Numbered from the stretch's first letter, positions 24,676-33,875 are shown. The stretch: 64,000 nt of DNA from Homalodisca vitripennis (GCF_021130785.1 NW_025778828.1:1-64000); one strand, 5' to 3'. Notes: a model not told the origin generated them from the letters alone. Numbers and translations are program-made.

Positions 24676-25770
24676 ATGGCGTTTTCTCCTGCTAGCAAGC
24701 AAACAGCATTTCTCAATGCTACGGATGGTCTTCGAAGATCATCAGTCAAGAAATGTCCGAATTGTGGAGAAGAGGTTACTGCATCTAACCTATCCCGCCA
24801 CCAAGAAACAAAGAAGTGCATCCATACCTCATCCTTTTCCATCGTCAATCGCCCATACAGTAAGAGAGTAGCCAGCTCTATAATAATGGCGTCTTCTCCT
24901 GCTAGCAAGCAAACAGCATTTCTCAATGCTACGGATGGTCTTCGAAGATCATCAATGAAGAAATGTCCGAATTGTGGAGCTGAGGTTACTGCATCTAACC
25001 TATCCCGCCACCAAAAAACAAAGAAGTGTATGTCAGCGTCAAATCCACCAGCTTATGCTTCTTCCAACGGATTCAATGAAAAACCTCCTTCGATGAAACA
25101 AGTATGTTCAAGGTGTGGTGCTGAAGTCAGGAACTCCTCCATGTCCCGCCATAAAAAAACAAAGAAATGCATGTCCAAGTTAGACAGACAAACTCCGGAT
25201 TTTGATATGTCTATGTTGGAAAACTACGCTGATGCTGTGAGTGACAATCAATTCCAGAACGTGATTGCTGATTTTGATATGTCTATGTTGCCAGAGTCCT
25301 ATTCAAATCTCAGACCTGAAGAACAAGACGCGATTGCTGATTTTGATATGTCTATGTTGCCAGAGTCCTATTCAAATCTCAGACCTGAAGAACAAGACGC
25401 GATTGCTGATTTTGATTTGTCTATGTTAGACACTCCAGATTTCTATTCCAAAATTAGAGCTATAATTGGTCCATCTACAGCCGACGCTCCAAAGTTTGAA
25501 CCACCAGTAAAAAGGATACACCCCGATTCATCGAAAATTATATCAATACTTGGTCCACCACCATTTGAAGTTCCGGATACGTCAGACTATTCACTGCATA
25601 TACCATACAGTCCTGTATACCATTCACCACTACATATCCCAGAGAGTCCAACATACAACGTGCTTAGTCCGACCGATGTACGTGCTCAAATAAAACCCCA
25701 GAAGAAACCATGTCCAAAATGTAGTAAGGAAAATAACGGTTTCCAACATGGCTCGGCACCAAAAATCTAA
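24676..25770 (+). CDS. Zinc-finger N-terminal part of the Polinton polymerase gene (segment 1 of 4)
   Basis: 364 codons. Three C-x2-C-x11-H-x5-C fingers (Cys27/30-His42-Cys48, Cys97/100-His112-Cys118, Cys144/147-His159-Cys165). The first two are a product of the in-frame 210-bp duplication, so the ancestral start was probably the ATG at 24886. Residues about 175-251 hold four DFD(M/L)SML motifs, two inside exact 23-residue repeats. A fourth finger begins at Cys346, but the frame changes inside it at an A run (25730-25733), and the rest continues in segment 2. Fingers of this kind precede PolB in some insect Polintons. A separate DNA-binding gene is the alternative, but the split finger argues for one gene with segment 2. 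Confidence 0.75.
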   Translation: MAFSPASKQTAFLNATDGLRRSSVKKCPNCGEEVTASNLSRHQETKKCIHTSSFSIVNRPYSKRVASSIIMASSPASKQTAFLNATDGLRRSSMKKCPNCGAEVTASNLSRHQKTKKCMSASNPPAYASSNGFNEKPPSMKQVCSRCGAEVRNSSMSRHKKTKKCMSKLDRQTPDFDMSMLENYADAVSDNQFQNVIADFDMSMLPESYSNLRPEEQDAIADFDMSMLPESYSNLRPEEQDAIADFDLSMLDTPDFYSKIRAIIGPSTADAPKFEPPVKRIHPDSSKIISILGPPPFEVPDTSDYSLHIPYSPVYHSPLHIPESPTYNVLSPTDVRAQIKPQKKPCPKCSKENNGFQHGSAPKI

Positions 25771-27106
25771 GAAATGTGCCAGCAACCAGCATGGTATGAC
25801 ATATAACGAACGTCTGAAAAAGATGGAAATCAAACCAGCTCCTAAAAGTAAAATGTGTTGGATTTGTGAAACACCAATAGAGTCATCCAACTGGAACCGT
25901 CACAAACAATCGAAACGCCATATCCGTTTGTCAGCACTTCATGAAGGTCCTCGATACAGGAGTGAAATATTACCCATTACGAGACTGACACCAAGACTGC
26001 CGGCACCCACTCCAGACATCAACATGTTGGTAAAGAAATACCCAAAACGACCAAGGGAAATCAAACAAGTACCGAAGGTCAATACAAACGATATAGCTCT
26101 TGAAGCGATGATCCGAAAACCGACTAGACCACAAAAGATTCCTACAGGTGTGAAAAAGATTATTAGTGAGACACCGACTAGTACAATTAATAGTGAGAAT
26201 TCGATTAGCCCTACCATGGAAGAGAGACAGCTTCTGTCTGAAACAGAATCGCCTTCAACACCTCATCTGGTTCCGGTACGTACTCCAGAGGAGTCACAGA
26301 CAATACTTGATGAAATATCAGAAGTCCAGTCGGCATTCACGGGAAGATTGAAAACGTATGTGATTATGAACAAACGTGGGATCAAAGATCCAAAAATGTT
26401 TCTTGAGATATGCAAACCACTCGTTGTTGAAAAACTTCAGGAAGCTGTAACAGAAAAAAATCTTAAGGTAAACATGGTTTATCATGCTGAATTCAAGAAA
26501 ATAATAAACGATGTGGAGGTGACTCAAGTCATGAACTTTAAAACGAAAAATGAAATTCTTTACTCGACAACGTCTCTGTCTGACTATTATAACTCAGCAA
26601 AACTTAAGATGTTGGTTGAGATGGAGGAGTTTGAGGCAAACGGTTCTCAATGGTCACTAAAAAGTGTGAAAGACTTGGAGATCAGAGTCAACCGATACGT
26701 TCCTTTTCACGGATCCAGCTATGTGGTTCTACCAAAACAGATTCAATCCAAAAAGGCTGTTATTAATGTAAAAAACGAAGATCAGAAATGTTTTATGTGG
26801 TCTATTCTGGCAGCTTTACACCCGGTTAAGGTTCATCCAGAAAGAATCAGCAATTACGAACCTTTCAAACGAGAGCTGCTTCATGCACTAGCAACTTGCG
26901 AATGCCCCATGAAACTTGATGATATAGCAAAGTTTGAAAGACGTAGTGGAATTTCTGTTAATGTCTATGCTTATGATGACAAGTTCGATATATTCCCGCT
27001 GAGAATAACTGATAACGAGATGGAAAAACATGTTAATCTACTGTTTATCAGAGAAAAAAACAAACACTCACTACTGTTGGATCAAAGATATGTCCCGTTT
27101 GGTTAG
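25748..27106 (+). CDS. Polinton PolB N-terminal region (segment 2 of 4)
   Basis: Open frame of 452 codons, +1 relative to segment 1. It starts with the remainder of the split fourth finger (H..KKC) and a fifth finger (CWIC...H...H). A low-complexity linker follows, then a domain at about 200-450 that includes DQKCFMWSILAALHP, a signature I recognise upstream of the exonuclease in Polinton polymerases. The ATG at 25748 is merely the first in the open frame, not a likely start. The frame is lost at an A7 run (27054-27060), where the polymerase continues +1 in segment 3. Substantial overlap with segment 3 comes from reading past the break. Confidence 0.75.
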   Translation: MARHQKSKKCASNQHGMTYNERLKKMEIKPAPKSKMCWICETPIESSNWNRHKQSKRHIRLSALHEGPRYRSEILPITRLTPRLPAPTPDINMLVKKYPKRPREIKQVPKVNTNDIALEAMIRKPTRPQKIPTGVKKIISETPTSTINSENSISPTMEERQLLSETESPSTPHLVPVRTPEESQTILDEISEVQSAFTGRLKTYVIMNKRGIKDPKMFLEICKPLVVEKLQEAVTEKNLKVNMVYHAEFKKIINDVEVTQVMNFKTKNEILYSTTSLSDYYNSAKLKMLVEMEEFEANGSQWSLKSVKDLEIRVNRYVPFHGSSYVVLPKQIQSKKAVINVKNEDQKCFMWSILAALHPVKVHPERISNYEPFKRELLHALATCECPMKLDDIAKFERRSGISVNVYAYDDKFDIFPLRITDNEMEKHVNLLFIREKNKHSLLLDQRYVPFG

Positions 27107-28994
27107 TTCACAGATCTCACGAAATGGACATAAGATGTGGATATGCAATAGGTGTTTGCAACACTTTACGAGAGAGGATTTACTCATCAAGCATAGAGAA
27201 GACTGTAACACACACGATGCTGTGAAATTGGAACTACCAGAGCCAGGAACTGTAATTAGATTTAAAGATTTCAATTGCTCAATGAGAGTGCCCTTTGTGT
27301 ATTACGCAGACTTTGAATGCTGTCTAGCACCTATTTCAACATGTCAACCGTGTAAAGTGGATTGTAATGGTAATCATCAATCGTTCACTATTAAATATCA
27401 GAAACATAATGCCATTTCATTCTGTATGTATGGGGTGTCAGAGAACGGCTTTTCCAAACCACCGATTAAATACTTTGGAGACGATGCTGCACATGTATTT
27501 GTAAAATCATTGATTGAGGAGTCGATAAGGATTAATGAACTTTACAAGAGTGAAGCAATAGTCCCCATGCAATTGATGACAAAAGAGCAACAGGAAATGT
27601 TTGAATCTACTACTACATGTCATATCTGTGGAAATTATCTTGGTGATGATCGTGTTAGAGACCATAACCATTTGACGGGTTTGTTTAGAGGAGCAGCTCA
27701 CAACAAGTGTAACATCAATTTCAAAAAACCTAGGTTCATTCCTGTTTTCATTCATAATTTAGCAGGTTACGACACTCACCTATTCATTAAAGAGTTTGGT
27801 AAGTTCCAAAATCGCATATCATTGATACCCAACAACGAGGAGCGGTACATTTCCTTTACGGTCAGTGTGGAAGGTGGAATTGAACTACGATTCATCGATT
27901 CATTCAAGTTCATGTCACAAAGTCTCGATAGGTTGGCAAAGAATCTGACTAGATCTCAATTCAAACACATCTCAACATATTACAATGGTAAGGACCTCAA
28001 TTTATTGCTACGAAAAGGAGTGTACCCTTACGACTACATGGACAGTATAGAAAAATATAGTGAAACATCACTACCTAGTCAAGAAGAATTTTACAATAGA
28101 CTGAATAAACAACACATAACAAATGAAGATTACAAACATGCGTGCGATGTATGGACCACCTTTAACATTCAGAACATGAAAGAATATACAATGCTATATA
28201 ACGAAACCGATGTCTTACTGCTTGCAGATGTTATGGAAAACTTCAGGGATGTATGTCTCAATACATACAAATTAGATCCTGCATGGTATTTCACAGCACC
28301 TGGGTTGGCTTGGAACGCAATGCTGAAAATTACAAAAGTCGAACTGTCTCTATTGACTGACATCGATATGGTACTCATGGTTGAAAAGGGTATTCGTGGT
28401 GGTATTTCACAGTGTTCTCATCGATATGCGAAGGCAAACAATCCCTACATGAAAGACTACGACAAATCGAAACCAAACAATTACCTCATGTACTTGGATG
28501 CAAACAACCTGTATGGGTGGGCAATGTCTGTAAAACTACCATATGCAAACTTTCAGTGGAGCAGTACAGACATCGATGTAATGAAAGTTAGTGACGATTC
28601 ACCCACAGGCTACATATTAGAAGTTGATTTGGAATATCCTGAAGAACTACACGACGTACACTCTGATCTACCTCTCGCTCCAGAACGTAGAGTCCCACCA
28701 GGATCGAAAATGGCAAAGCTTCTGACAACTCTCTACAGCAAAGAAAAGTATGTCGTACACTACAAAAATTTAAAGCTTTATTTGAGTCTGGGTATGAAAC
28801 TAAAACATGTTCATAGAGTTCTTAGTTTCAGTCAAAGCAATTGGTTGCAGCCGTACATTAATCTGAATACCATGGAGCGTACAAAGGCGAAAAATGATTT
28901 TGAGAAAGACTTTTTCAAACTTATGAACAACTCAGTTTTTGGAAAAAACTATGGAAAATATGAGAAATCGTGTGGACATTCGTTTGGGTACTAA
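27030..28994 (+). CDS. Polinton protein-primed DNA polymerase B, exonuclease to motif B (segment 3 of 4)
   Basis: 654-codon open frame holding most of PolB. In order: a CNRC..H..H finger, exonuclease I (YADFE, nt 27302), an endonuclease VII-like insert (CHIC...RDHNHLTG...C, about 27617-27715), exonuclease II (HNLAGYDTHLF, about 27755), exonuclease III (YNETDVLLLADV, about 28197), polymerase motif A (YLDANNLYGWAM, about 28492) and motif B (KLMNNSVFGK, about 28918). This is the protein-primed PolB of Polintons and adintoviruses, which replicates the linear element from its TIRs. The frame breaks directly after motif B at an A6 run (28943-28948) and continues +1 in segment 4. Confidence 0.9.
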   Translation: MLIYCLSEKKTNTHYCWIKDMSRLVSSQISRNGHKMWICNRCLQHFTREDLLIKHREDCNTHDAVKLELPEPGTVIRFKDFNCSMRVPFVYYADFECCLAPISTCQPCKVDCNGNHQSFTIKYQKHNAISFCMYGVSENGFSKPPIKYFGDDAAHVFVKSLIEESIRINELYKSEAIVPMQLMTKEQQEMFESTTTCHICGNYLGDDRVRDHNHLTGLFRGAAHNKCNINFKKPRFIPVFIHNLAGYDTHLFIKEFGKFQNRISLIPNNEERYISFTVSVEGGIELRFIDSFKFMSQSLDRLAKNLTRSQFKHISTYYNGKDLNLLLRKGVYPYDYMDSIEKYSETSLPSQEEFYNRLNKQHITNEDYKHACDVWTTFNIQNMKEYTMLYNETDVLLLADVMENFRDVCLNTYKLDPAWYFTAPGLAWNAMLKITKVELSLLTDIDMVLMVEKGIRGGISQCSHRYAKANNPYMKDYDKSKPNNYLMYLDANNLYGWAMSVKLPYANFQWSSTDIDVMKVSDDSPTGYILEVDLEYPEELHDVHSDLPLAPERRVPPGSKMAKLLTTLYSKEKYVVHYKNLKLYLSLGMKLKHVHRVLSFSQSNWLQPYINLNTMERTKAKNDFEKDFFKLMNNSVFGKNYGKYEKSCGHSFGY

Positions 28995-29703
28995 GTCCAA
29001 ATTAGTGGAAAGATGGGTTAGCAAACCGAACTTTAAGAGTCGAACCATCTTCACAGAAAACCTAGTTGCTGTACATTTTAGTAAGAAAAAACTTTTGTTA
29101 AATAAACCTATTTACGTAGGTATGAGTATTCTAGACATATCAAAGACACTAATGTATGATTTCCACTACAATGTAATGAAAGAGAAGTATGGGTCTAATA
29201 TAAAAATGGTGTACACCGATACCGATTCCCTGATATATGACATCAAAACTAAAAACTTCTACGAAGACATGAAACATTTAATTGGATTATTTGATACAAG
29301 TGACTACCCCAACCCCAACCAATATGGGCTTCCCCACGTAAACAAAAAAGTTCTGGGTAAAATGAAAGATGAACTTAATGGTCGAATCATGCGAGAGTTT
29401 GTAGGACTACGATCCAAGATGTATGCGAGCAATATAGAAGACAACCATTTCATAAAGAGGTCTAAGGGCGTGAAAAAAGCTGTAGTTGAAAATGAAATTA
29501 CCTTTAGCAACTATAAAGACTGTTTGTTTAGTAACATCGAGCACTACAAAACGATGAATACAATTCGGAGTCAAGCACACAATCTCTACAGCGTAGAACA
29601 CCATAAAGTGGTACTTTCATCAAAGGACGACAAGCGTTTCGTACTCGAAGACAATATCCGAACCCTAGCATGGGGTCATTATAGAATATGCGAAAACTGT
29701 TAA
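28939..29703 (+). CDS. Polinton PolB C-terminal region with motif C (segment 4 of 4)
   Basis: 254-codon open frame with the catalytic motif C (YTDTDSLIYD, about 29213), GLRSKMYA, KGVKK, and the terminal block DDKRFVLED..TLAWGHYRI typical of the family's end. It has natural termination at 29703. The listed ATG follows the break after motif B and is unlikely to be a natural start. The whole gene (24676-29703) would encode roughly 1,670 residues if its three one-base offsets are assembly errors. Confidence 0.88.
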   Translation: MEKTMENMRNRVDIRLGTKSKLVERWVSKPNFKSRTIFTENLVAVHFSKKKLLLNKPIYVGMSILDISKTLMYDFHYNVMKEKYGSNIKMVYTDTDSLIYDIKTKNFYEDMKHLIGLFDTSDYPNPNQYGLPHVNKKVLGKMKDELNGRIMREFVGLRSKMYASNIEDNHFIKRSKGVKKAVVENEITFSNYKDCLFSNIEHYKTMNTIRSQAHNLYSVEHHKVVLSSKDDKRFVLEDNIRTLAWGHYRICENC

Positions 29704-29710
29704 ATTGTAA

Positions 29711-30388
29711 ATGTATGTAAGAGAACATACTATGGAAATTCAAGTGTATTGTAAAGATAAATTCGAAGACCAATTTTTACCTAGACCGTTACGGTGTCTT
29801 ATTGTAGGACCGTCTGGGAGTGGTAAAACGAACTTGTTATTGAATTTCATTTACAACAAAGATGGAGTTCCGTTCAAGAATCTATACGTGTTCAGTCGTT
29901 CAATAGAACAACCTGCATATGTAGATCTGCGTGAACAATACAGTAGATTAGAAAAAAACCTTAGAAGACAAATAGCGTTTTTCTATTCGTCCTGTGAAGA
30001 TCTCATTTCTATCGATGACTGCAAACCAAACTCACTTGTGGTGTTTGATGACTGCCTCCTAGAAGAGCAAACTAAAATCAAAGACTATTTCATTAGAGGA
30101 CGTCATAAAGGGATTTCTTGTGTCTACCTGAGTCAGAGCTATGGTCGAGTTGATATGCAGGTCATACGAAACAATGTTAATCTGTTGTGTCTGTTTACAA
30201 TGAACAAGTACTATACAAAGAGAGTGTTCCAGGACTTTGTAGGTTCTGACATGACTTTCAACCAATTTGAGGCTCTCTGTTTTGAGTGCTGGAAAACACC
30301 TCATGGGTTCATATCTATTAATACAACAGCTAAACCACAAAAAAGGAAATACATGTGCAATTTAAAAAGGAAACTAAGTGTTGAATAA
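29711..30388 (+). CDS. FtsK/HerA-type DNA packaging ATPase (A32-like)
   Basis: 225 residues. P-loop ATPase that would translocate the genome into capsids. Walker A GPSGSGKT at 33-40; Walker B SLVVFDDC at 108-115 with Asp113/114. The downstream YLSQSYGRVDMQVIRNN is characteristic of the Polinton/virophage packaging ATPase clade. Starts 7 bp after the PolB stop; Met8 is an equally plausible start. The frame is intact and the length is normal. A broken homologue is at 56590-57150. Confidence 0.92.
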   Translation: MYVREHTMEIQVYCKDKFEDQFLPRPLRCLIVGPSGSGKTNLLLNFIYNKDGVPFKNLYVFSRSIEQPAYVDLREQYSRLEKNLRRQIAFFYSSCEDLISIDDCKPNSLVVFDDCLLEEQTKIKDYFIRGRHKGISCVYLSQSYGRVDMQVIRNNVNLLCLFTMNKYYTKRVFQDFVGSDMTFNQFEALCFECWKTPHGFISINTTAKPQKRKYMCNLKRKLSVE

Positions 30389-30410
30389 TACTTCGCTGTA
30401 CAACGTACCA

Positions 30411-30995
30411 GTATAAACGTAATTTGATGTTTAAGTATAAACGTAATTTGACGTTCAAGTATAAACGTAATTTAACGTTTAAGTATAAACGTAATTTAAC
30501 GTTCATAAACGTTATTTAACGTTCATAAACGTAATTTGACGTTTAAGTATAAACGTAATTTAACGTTTAAGTATAAACGTAATTTAACGTTCATAAACGT
30601 AATTTGACGTTCATAAACGTAATTTAACGTTTAAGTATAAACGTTATTTAACGTTCATAAACGTAATTTGACGTTTAAGTATAAACGTAATTTAACGTTC
30701 ATAAACGTTATTTGACGTTTAAGTATAAACGTAATTTAACGTTCATAAACGTTATTTAACGTTCATAAACGTAATTTGACGTTTAAGTATAAACGTAATT
30801 TAACGTTCATAAACGTTATTTAACGTTCATAAACGTAATTTGACGTTTAAGTATAAACGTAATTTGACGTTCATAAACGTAATTTGACGTTTAAGTATAA
30901 ACGTAATTTAACGTTCATAAACGTAATTTGACGTTTAAGTATAAACGTAATTTGACGTTCATAAACGTAATTTGACGTTCTAGTGTAAACGTGAC
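30411..30995. repeat. ACGT-rich tandem array between ATPase and PLA2 gene
   Basis: About 25 units of 20 or 24 bp. The unit reads ATAAACGTAATTTGACGTT followed by C, or by TAAGT in the longer form; T/A and G/A variants occur at two positions. Each unit is an imperfect palindrome (AACGT...ACGTT), so there are roughly fifty ACGT cores in 585 bp. There is no spacer variation as in CRISPR. Possible roles are origin, enhancer or enhancer-like bZIP site cluster, or transcription boundary. It matches in position an ACGT-rich array in the decayed element. Confidence 0.93.
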
Positions 30996-31024
30996 TTGAA
31001 AGATTTGAAGAATAACGCTGTATC

Positions 31025-31040
31025 TATTACTATAAGTATA
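31025..31040 (+). promoter_or_regulatory. TATA-like element before the PLA2 gene
   Basis: ACTATAAGTATACAAC lies a few bases upstream of the ATG at 31045. Similar TATAAG words precede the genes at 32625, 33997 and 34876. In AT-rich DNA this is weak evidence alone. Confidence 0.4.
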
Positions 31041-31044
31041 CAAC

Positions 31045-32562
31045 ATGGCGAATAAACTAGATGCAAAAGAAGCAAGGCGACTTGAAAAAATTCAGACTGT
31101 CTTGGCTGCAAAGTTCAAACGTGCTGAACAGGATGAATTAAAAAACTTCTCAAACAAAAATACTATATCATCAAATGCTAATGAGACGTCTACCAATCGT
31201 AACATATCAATAACACATGATCGACCGCTCACTGTTTCTAAAGCTCGAAAGTTGGATGAGTTAAACCGGAAATTACAAAGTGAGTTTGCTCAGACTCATT
31301 TTAAAGAGTTAGAAGATGTTCGTGAAAATGAGAAAAAGTACGAACCAATCACCAGAGCCATTAGGGAACAACAACATAGAGAATTGGAAACACAAAATAT
31401 ACGTAGTCAAAACCGTATGAAACAGTTGGTAAGATTTCAACCTCAAGCATCAGATCGTCGAACGTTTGAGGATGTAGATTACGATGATGAGGCAGAAGTA
31501 CAACCTCAAGAGCAATCGATGAAACAGTTGATGGATTCTAAAGTAGTAACACTTGGTTCTCTAGGAGCCCGATACCTTCCAAAATCCAACGACAAACAGT
31601 TTGGTATTTGGTACGATGAAAATCTAGAGCAGCCGATGATCGGTTCCGAACCGATTACATTTGATTATGATGACATTATATTAGTCAGCTCTCAAAAGAA
31701 ATACAAAGGGACTGAGGGTCTTTGGAGATTGTTGACGAAAAACAATATAGTAGAGAAGGATCTGTACACCGATGAAGACTGGAACTCTTACAAGGACATA
31801 TTGGTGAGGACAAACTCGCTTTTCCAAAGAAACAATCCCAAAAGTAATCGTCCCAAATCAAGTCAAGGACTAAAGTGGAAACATATGATAAAACCTATTT
31901 GGGATGAGTTGGTGAATGGAAAAGTGGCAACAATTGGTTCAGGGTTAAAGGTTTACAATGAAAGTCCGGTCGAATATAAGTACATAAAGAACTTCAAAGA
32001 CCTCATTGACAGGTTACACTACATTCAAGCTCAGGAAGAAGCTGGAAACAACAACTTTCATAATGAAAAACTGTCTGTAGTTGATTTCCTTCACGATGAA
32101 ATGGAAGACCTAATTGCTACACCTAAAGGGTTGAAGTACCTAGTCAGATGTTTGTCTGTTTTGCCTGAACATGTTATAGAAGGTAAAGGGCTTTTGAACG
32201 ACATCATTAACAAGTTACCATTCGAGTTACATGCGCCCAAGAACTGGAATCTTGATACGTACAACTACTGTGGGCCCGGCACCCAGCTTGACAAGAGACT
32301 TGTTAGGGGAGATAAGGGAATTAATCCCCTCGATGAAGCTTGTAAGAAGCATGATATATGGTATAGGGATCATAAAAACACAGAAGACAGGTGGGAGGCG
32401 GACAAAATATTACAAAAGAAAGCTTGGGAGAGGGTTACCTCAGATGATGCTGACTTGAATGAGCGTATGGTCGGTCTAGCAACAACAGGAGGAATGTGGT
32501 TGAAACGTAAACTCGGTATGGGGTTAGGAACTTCAGGATGTATCTACCCATCAGATATATAA
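31045..32562 (+). CDS. DUF8207-like protein with C-terminal parvovirus-type phospholipase A2 domain
   Basis: 505 residues. The N-terminal third is charged and probably helical (DAKEARRLEKIQ, KARKLDELNRKL). The middle (about 185-300) has FGIWYDE, TFDYDDIILV, EGLWRLL and a KWKHMIKPIWDEL ending, matching DUF8207. The C-terminal domain has the Ca-binding loop YCGPGT (about 408-413) and the catalytic pair His436-Asp437 in KHDIWYRDH, the signature of secreted and parvoviral PLA2. In parvoviruses this domain sits in a minor capsid protein and breaches endosomal membranes; a similar entry role here is inference. The frame is intact. Its decayed homologue is at 54780-55830. Confidence 0.85.
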   Translation: MANKLDAKEARRLEKIQTVLAAKFKRAEQDELKNFSNKNTISSNANETSTNRNISITHDRPLTVSKARKLDELNRKLQSEFAQTHFKELEDVRENEKKYEPITRAIREQQHRELETQNIRSQNRMKQLVRFQPQASDRRTFEDVDYDDEAEVQPQEQSMKQLMDSKVVTLGSLGARYLPKSNDKQFGIWYDENLEQPMIGSEPITFDYDDIILVSSQKKYKGTEGLWRLLTKNNIVEKDLYTDEDWNSYKDILVRTNSLFQRNNPKSNRPKSSQGLKWKHMIKPIWDELVNGKVATIGSGLKVYNESPVEYKYIKNFKDLIDRLHYIQAQEEAGNNNFHNEKLSVVDFLHDEMEDLIATPKGLKYLVRCLSVLPEHVIEGKGLLNDIINKLPFELHAPKNWNLDTYNYCGPGTQLDKRLVRGDKGINPLDEACKKHDIWYRDHKNTEDRWEADKILQKKAWERVTSDDADLNERMVGLATTGGMWLKRKLGMGLGTSGCIYPSDI

Positions 32563-32587
32563 AGCAATGAAAGCAAATATTTTTTAC

Positions 32588-32600
32588 CCTATATATAAGA
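32588..32600 (+). promoter_or_regulatory. TATA-like element before the major capsid gene
   Basis: CTATATATAAGAG, about 30 bp upstream of the start of the capsid gene at 32625. Confidence 0.45.
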
Positions 32601-32624
32601 GAGGATATAATAGAACAGTGATCA

Positions 32625-33875
32625 GTGGTAAAACCAGTGATGGAGAAACTGTATATTGAATTTTCGAGCGGTATAGCAAGAAGTGAGTATAGAACTGCAA
32701 TGCCAGTTTCAGAGCTCAACTTCAATGCACCCAACAACAATACAACATTCAAACTGGATCATGGAGACGCATTTTATGATTCACGCATAATGTACCACAT
32801 TCAAGGAAAGTATGTGCAAAAATCTGATGGATCTGATTATCAAACTAACTCTACCGTCAAACTGGTAGACAACTTCGCGGCCTTCTTGTTTTCAAGAATA
32901 GAGCTGAGGAAACACAATACATTGATCGACACAGTAGAACTCCCCGGCATAACCAGCACTATAAAGGGGATTGTTAGTTACAGTAACACTGAAAAACAAA
33001 CACTCTCAAGTAGTGGTTTCTCATCATCGTTTACAGGAGGTGGGAAGTTTGAAGCACTCGGCACACTTGGGCATTTAGGATTAGGGTTCTTTGACCACCT
33101 ACGTTACCCGATGTACAAGGGAGGTTTTGAAATCACATTTACTAGGAATGAAGATAATGATGCGTTGTTTCACTGGAAAGGGGCAGGGTCCACAGCAACG
33201 GATCCTGGCGATGGGAAAATTGTGATAGAGTCGTTTGTGTTACGAGTCCCCATAGTCGATTATACCAGCACTTCCAAAATTCAGTTAATTGATGGTTTGA
33301 AACATCTGAGTGACAAGGATGCTTTAGTCTACAACTTCTTTCAATGGCAATGCATCGACAAAAGAGGGGTGTTCGGTTCATCATTCAGCTTCGATATTAC
33401 AAGTGTTTACAGAAATGTGTACAATCCTAGATTTGTTATAATCGCACTTCAGACAAACAGAACAAACACCCAGGCAAAAGATCCCAGTAGATTTGACAGC
33501 TGCAACATCAAAAATGTGTCTGTGAAAATTAATGGAGAAAGGTACCCTCAGGAATTGCAGAATTTTGATATTACTAATGGTATATACAGGATCATGTACG
33601 ATCAGTACCTAGGGTTCCGAAAAATAAACTTCGGAGACAATAACGTGTTAGTAAACCTGAAAGAATTTATTGATAACTCACCTTTGGTTGTAATTGACAC
33701 ACATCTACATCAACCAACAACAGACAGATCTCGAAGTGACATTCAGATTGAATTAGATTTTGTAAAAGCTATTGCATCTCCACAGGGGAGTAGCGGCACC
33801 ACAGCATATGTTGTTGTTGTATCTGAGGCACATTTCTCATATGACATTACTCGAAACATAATCAAATTCCTGTAA
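32625..33875 (+). CDS. Probable double-jelly-roll major capsid protein
   Basis: 416 residues, intact frame. It is beta-rich with no membrane segment or enzyme motif. Phrases such as LVDNFAAFLFSRIELR, VELPGITSTIKG, LGLGFFDHLRYP and FQWQCIDKRG recall Polinton/adintovirus hexon-like capsid proteins. It lies in the virion cluster, between the PLA2 protein and the core protein. A diverged, broken copy (51590-52360) keeps FGLGFF, RVPMIDY and WQCIE, showing this is a conserved gene of the family. Shorter than many Polinton capsid proteins (about 500-650). The double jelly-roll assignment is inference. Confidence 0.75.
   Translation: MVKPVMEKLYIEFSSGIARSEYRTAMPVSELNFNAPNNNTTFKLDHGDAFYDSRIMYHIQGKYVQKSDGSDYQTNSTVKLVDNFAAFLFSRIELRKHNTLIDTVELPGITSTIKGIVSYSNTEKQTLSSSGFSSSFTGGGKFEALGTLGHLGLGFFDHLRYPMYKGGFEITFTRNEDNDALFHWKGAGSTATDPGDGKIVIESFVLRVPIVDYTSTSKIQLIDGLKHLSDKDALVYNFFQWQCIDKRGVFGSSFSFDITSVYRNVYNPRFVIIALQTNRTNTQAKDPSRFDSCNIKNVSVKINGERYPQELQNFDITNGIYRIMYDQYLGFRKINFGDNNVLVNLKEFIDNSPLVVIDTHLHQPTTDRSRSDIQIELDFVKAIASPQGSSGTTAYVVVVSEAHFSYDITRNIIKFL

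Noticed and set aside
24546..24926. Minus-strand frame of 126 codons
   Set aside because: Shadow of the 210-bp duplicated zinc-finger coding DNA; internally repeated for that reason only.
30411..30995. Regular repeats resembling a CRISPR array
   Set aside because: Units abut one another without unique spacers, in a eukaryotic transposon; it is a minisatellite-like array.
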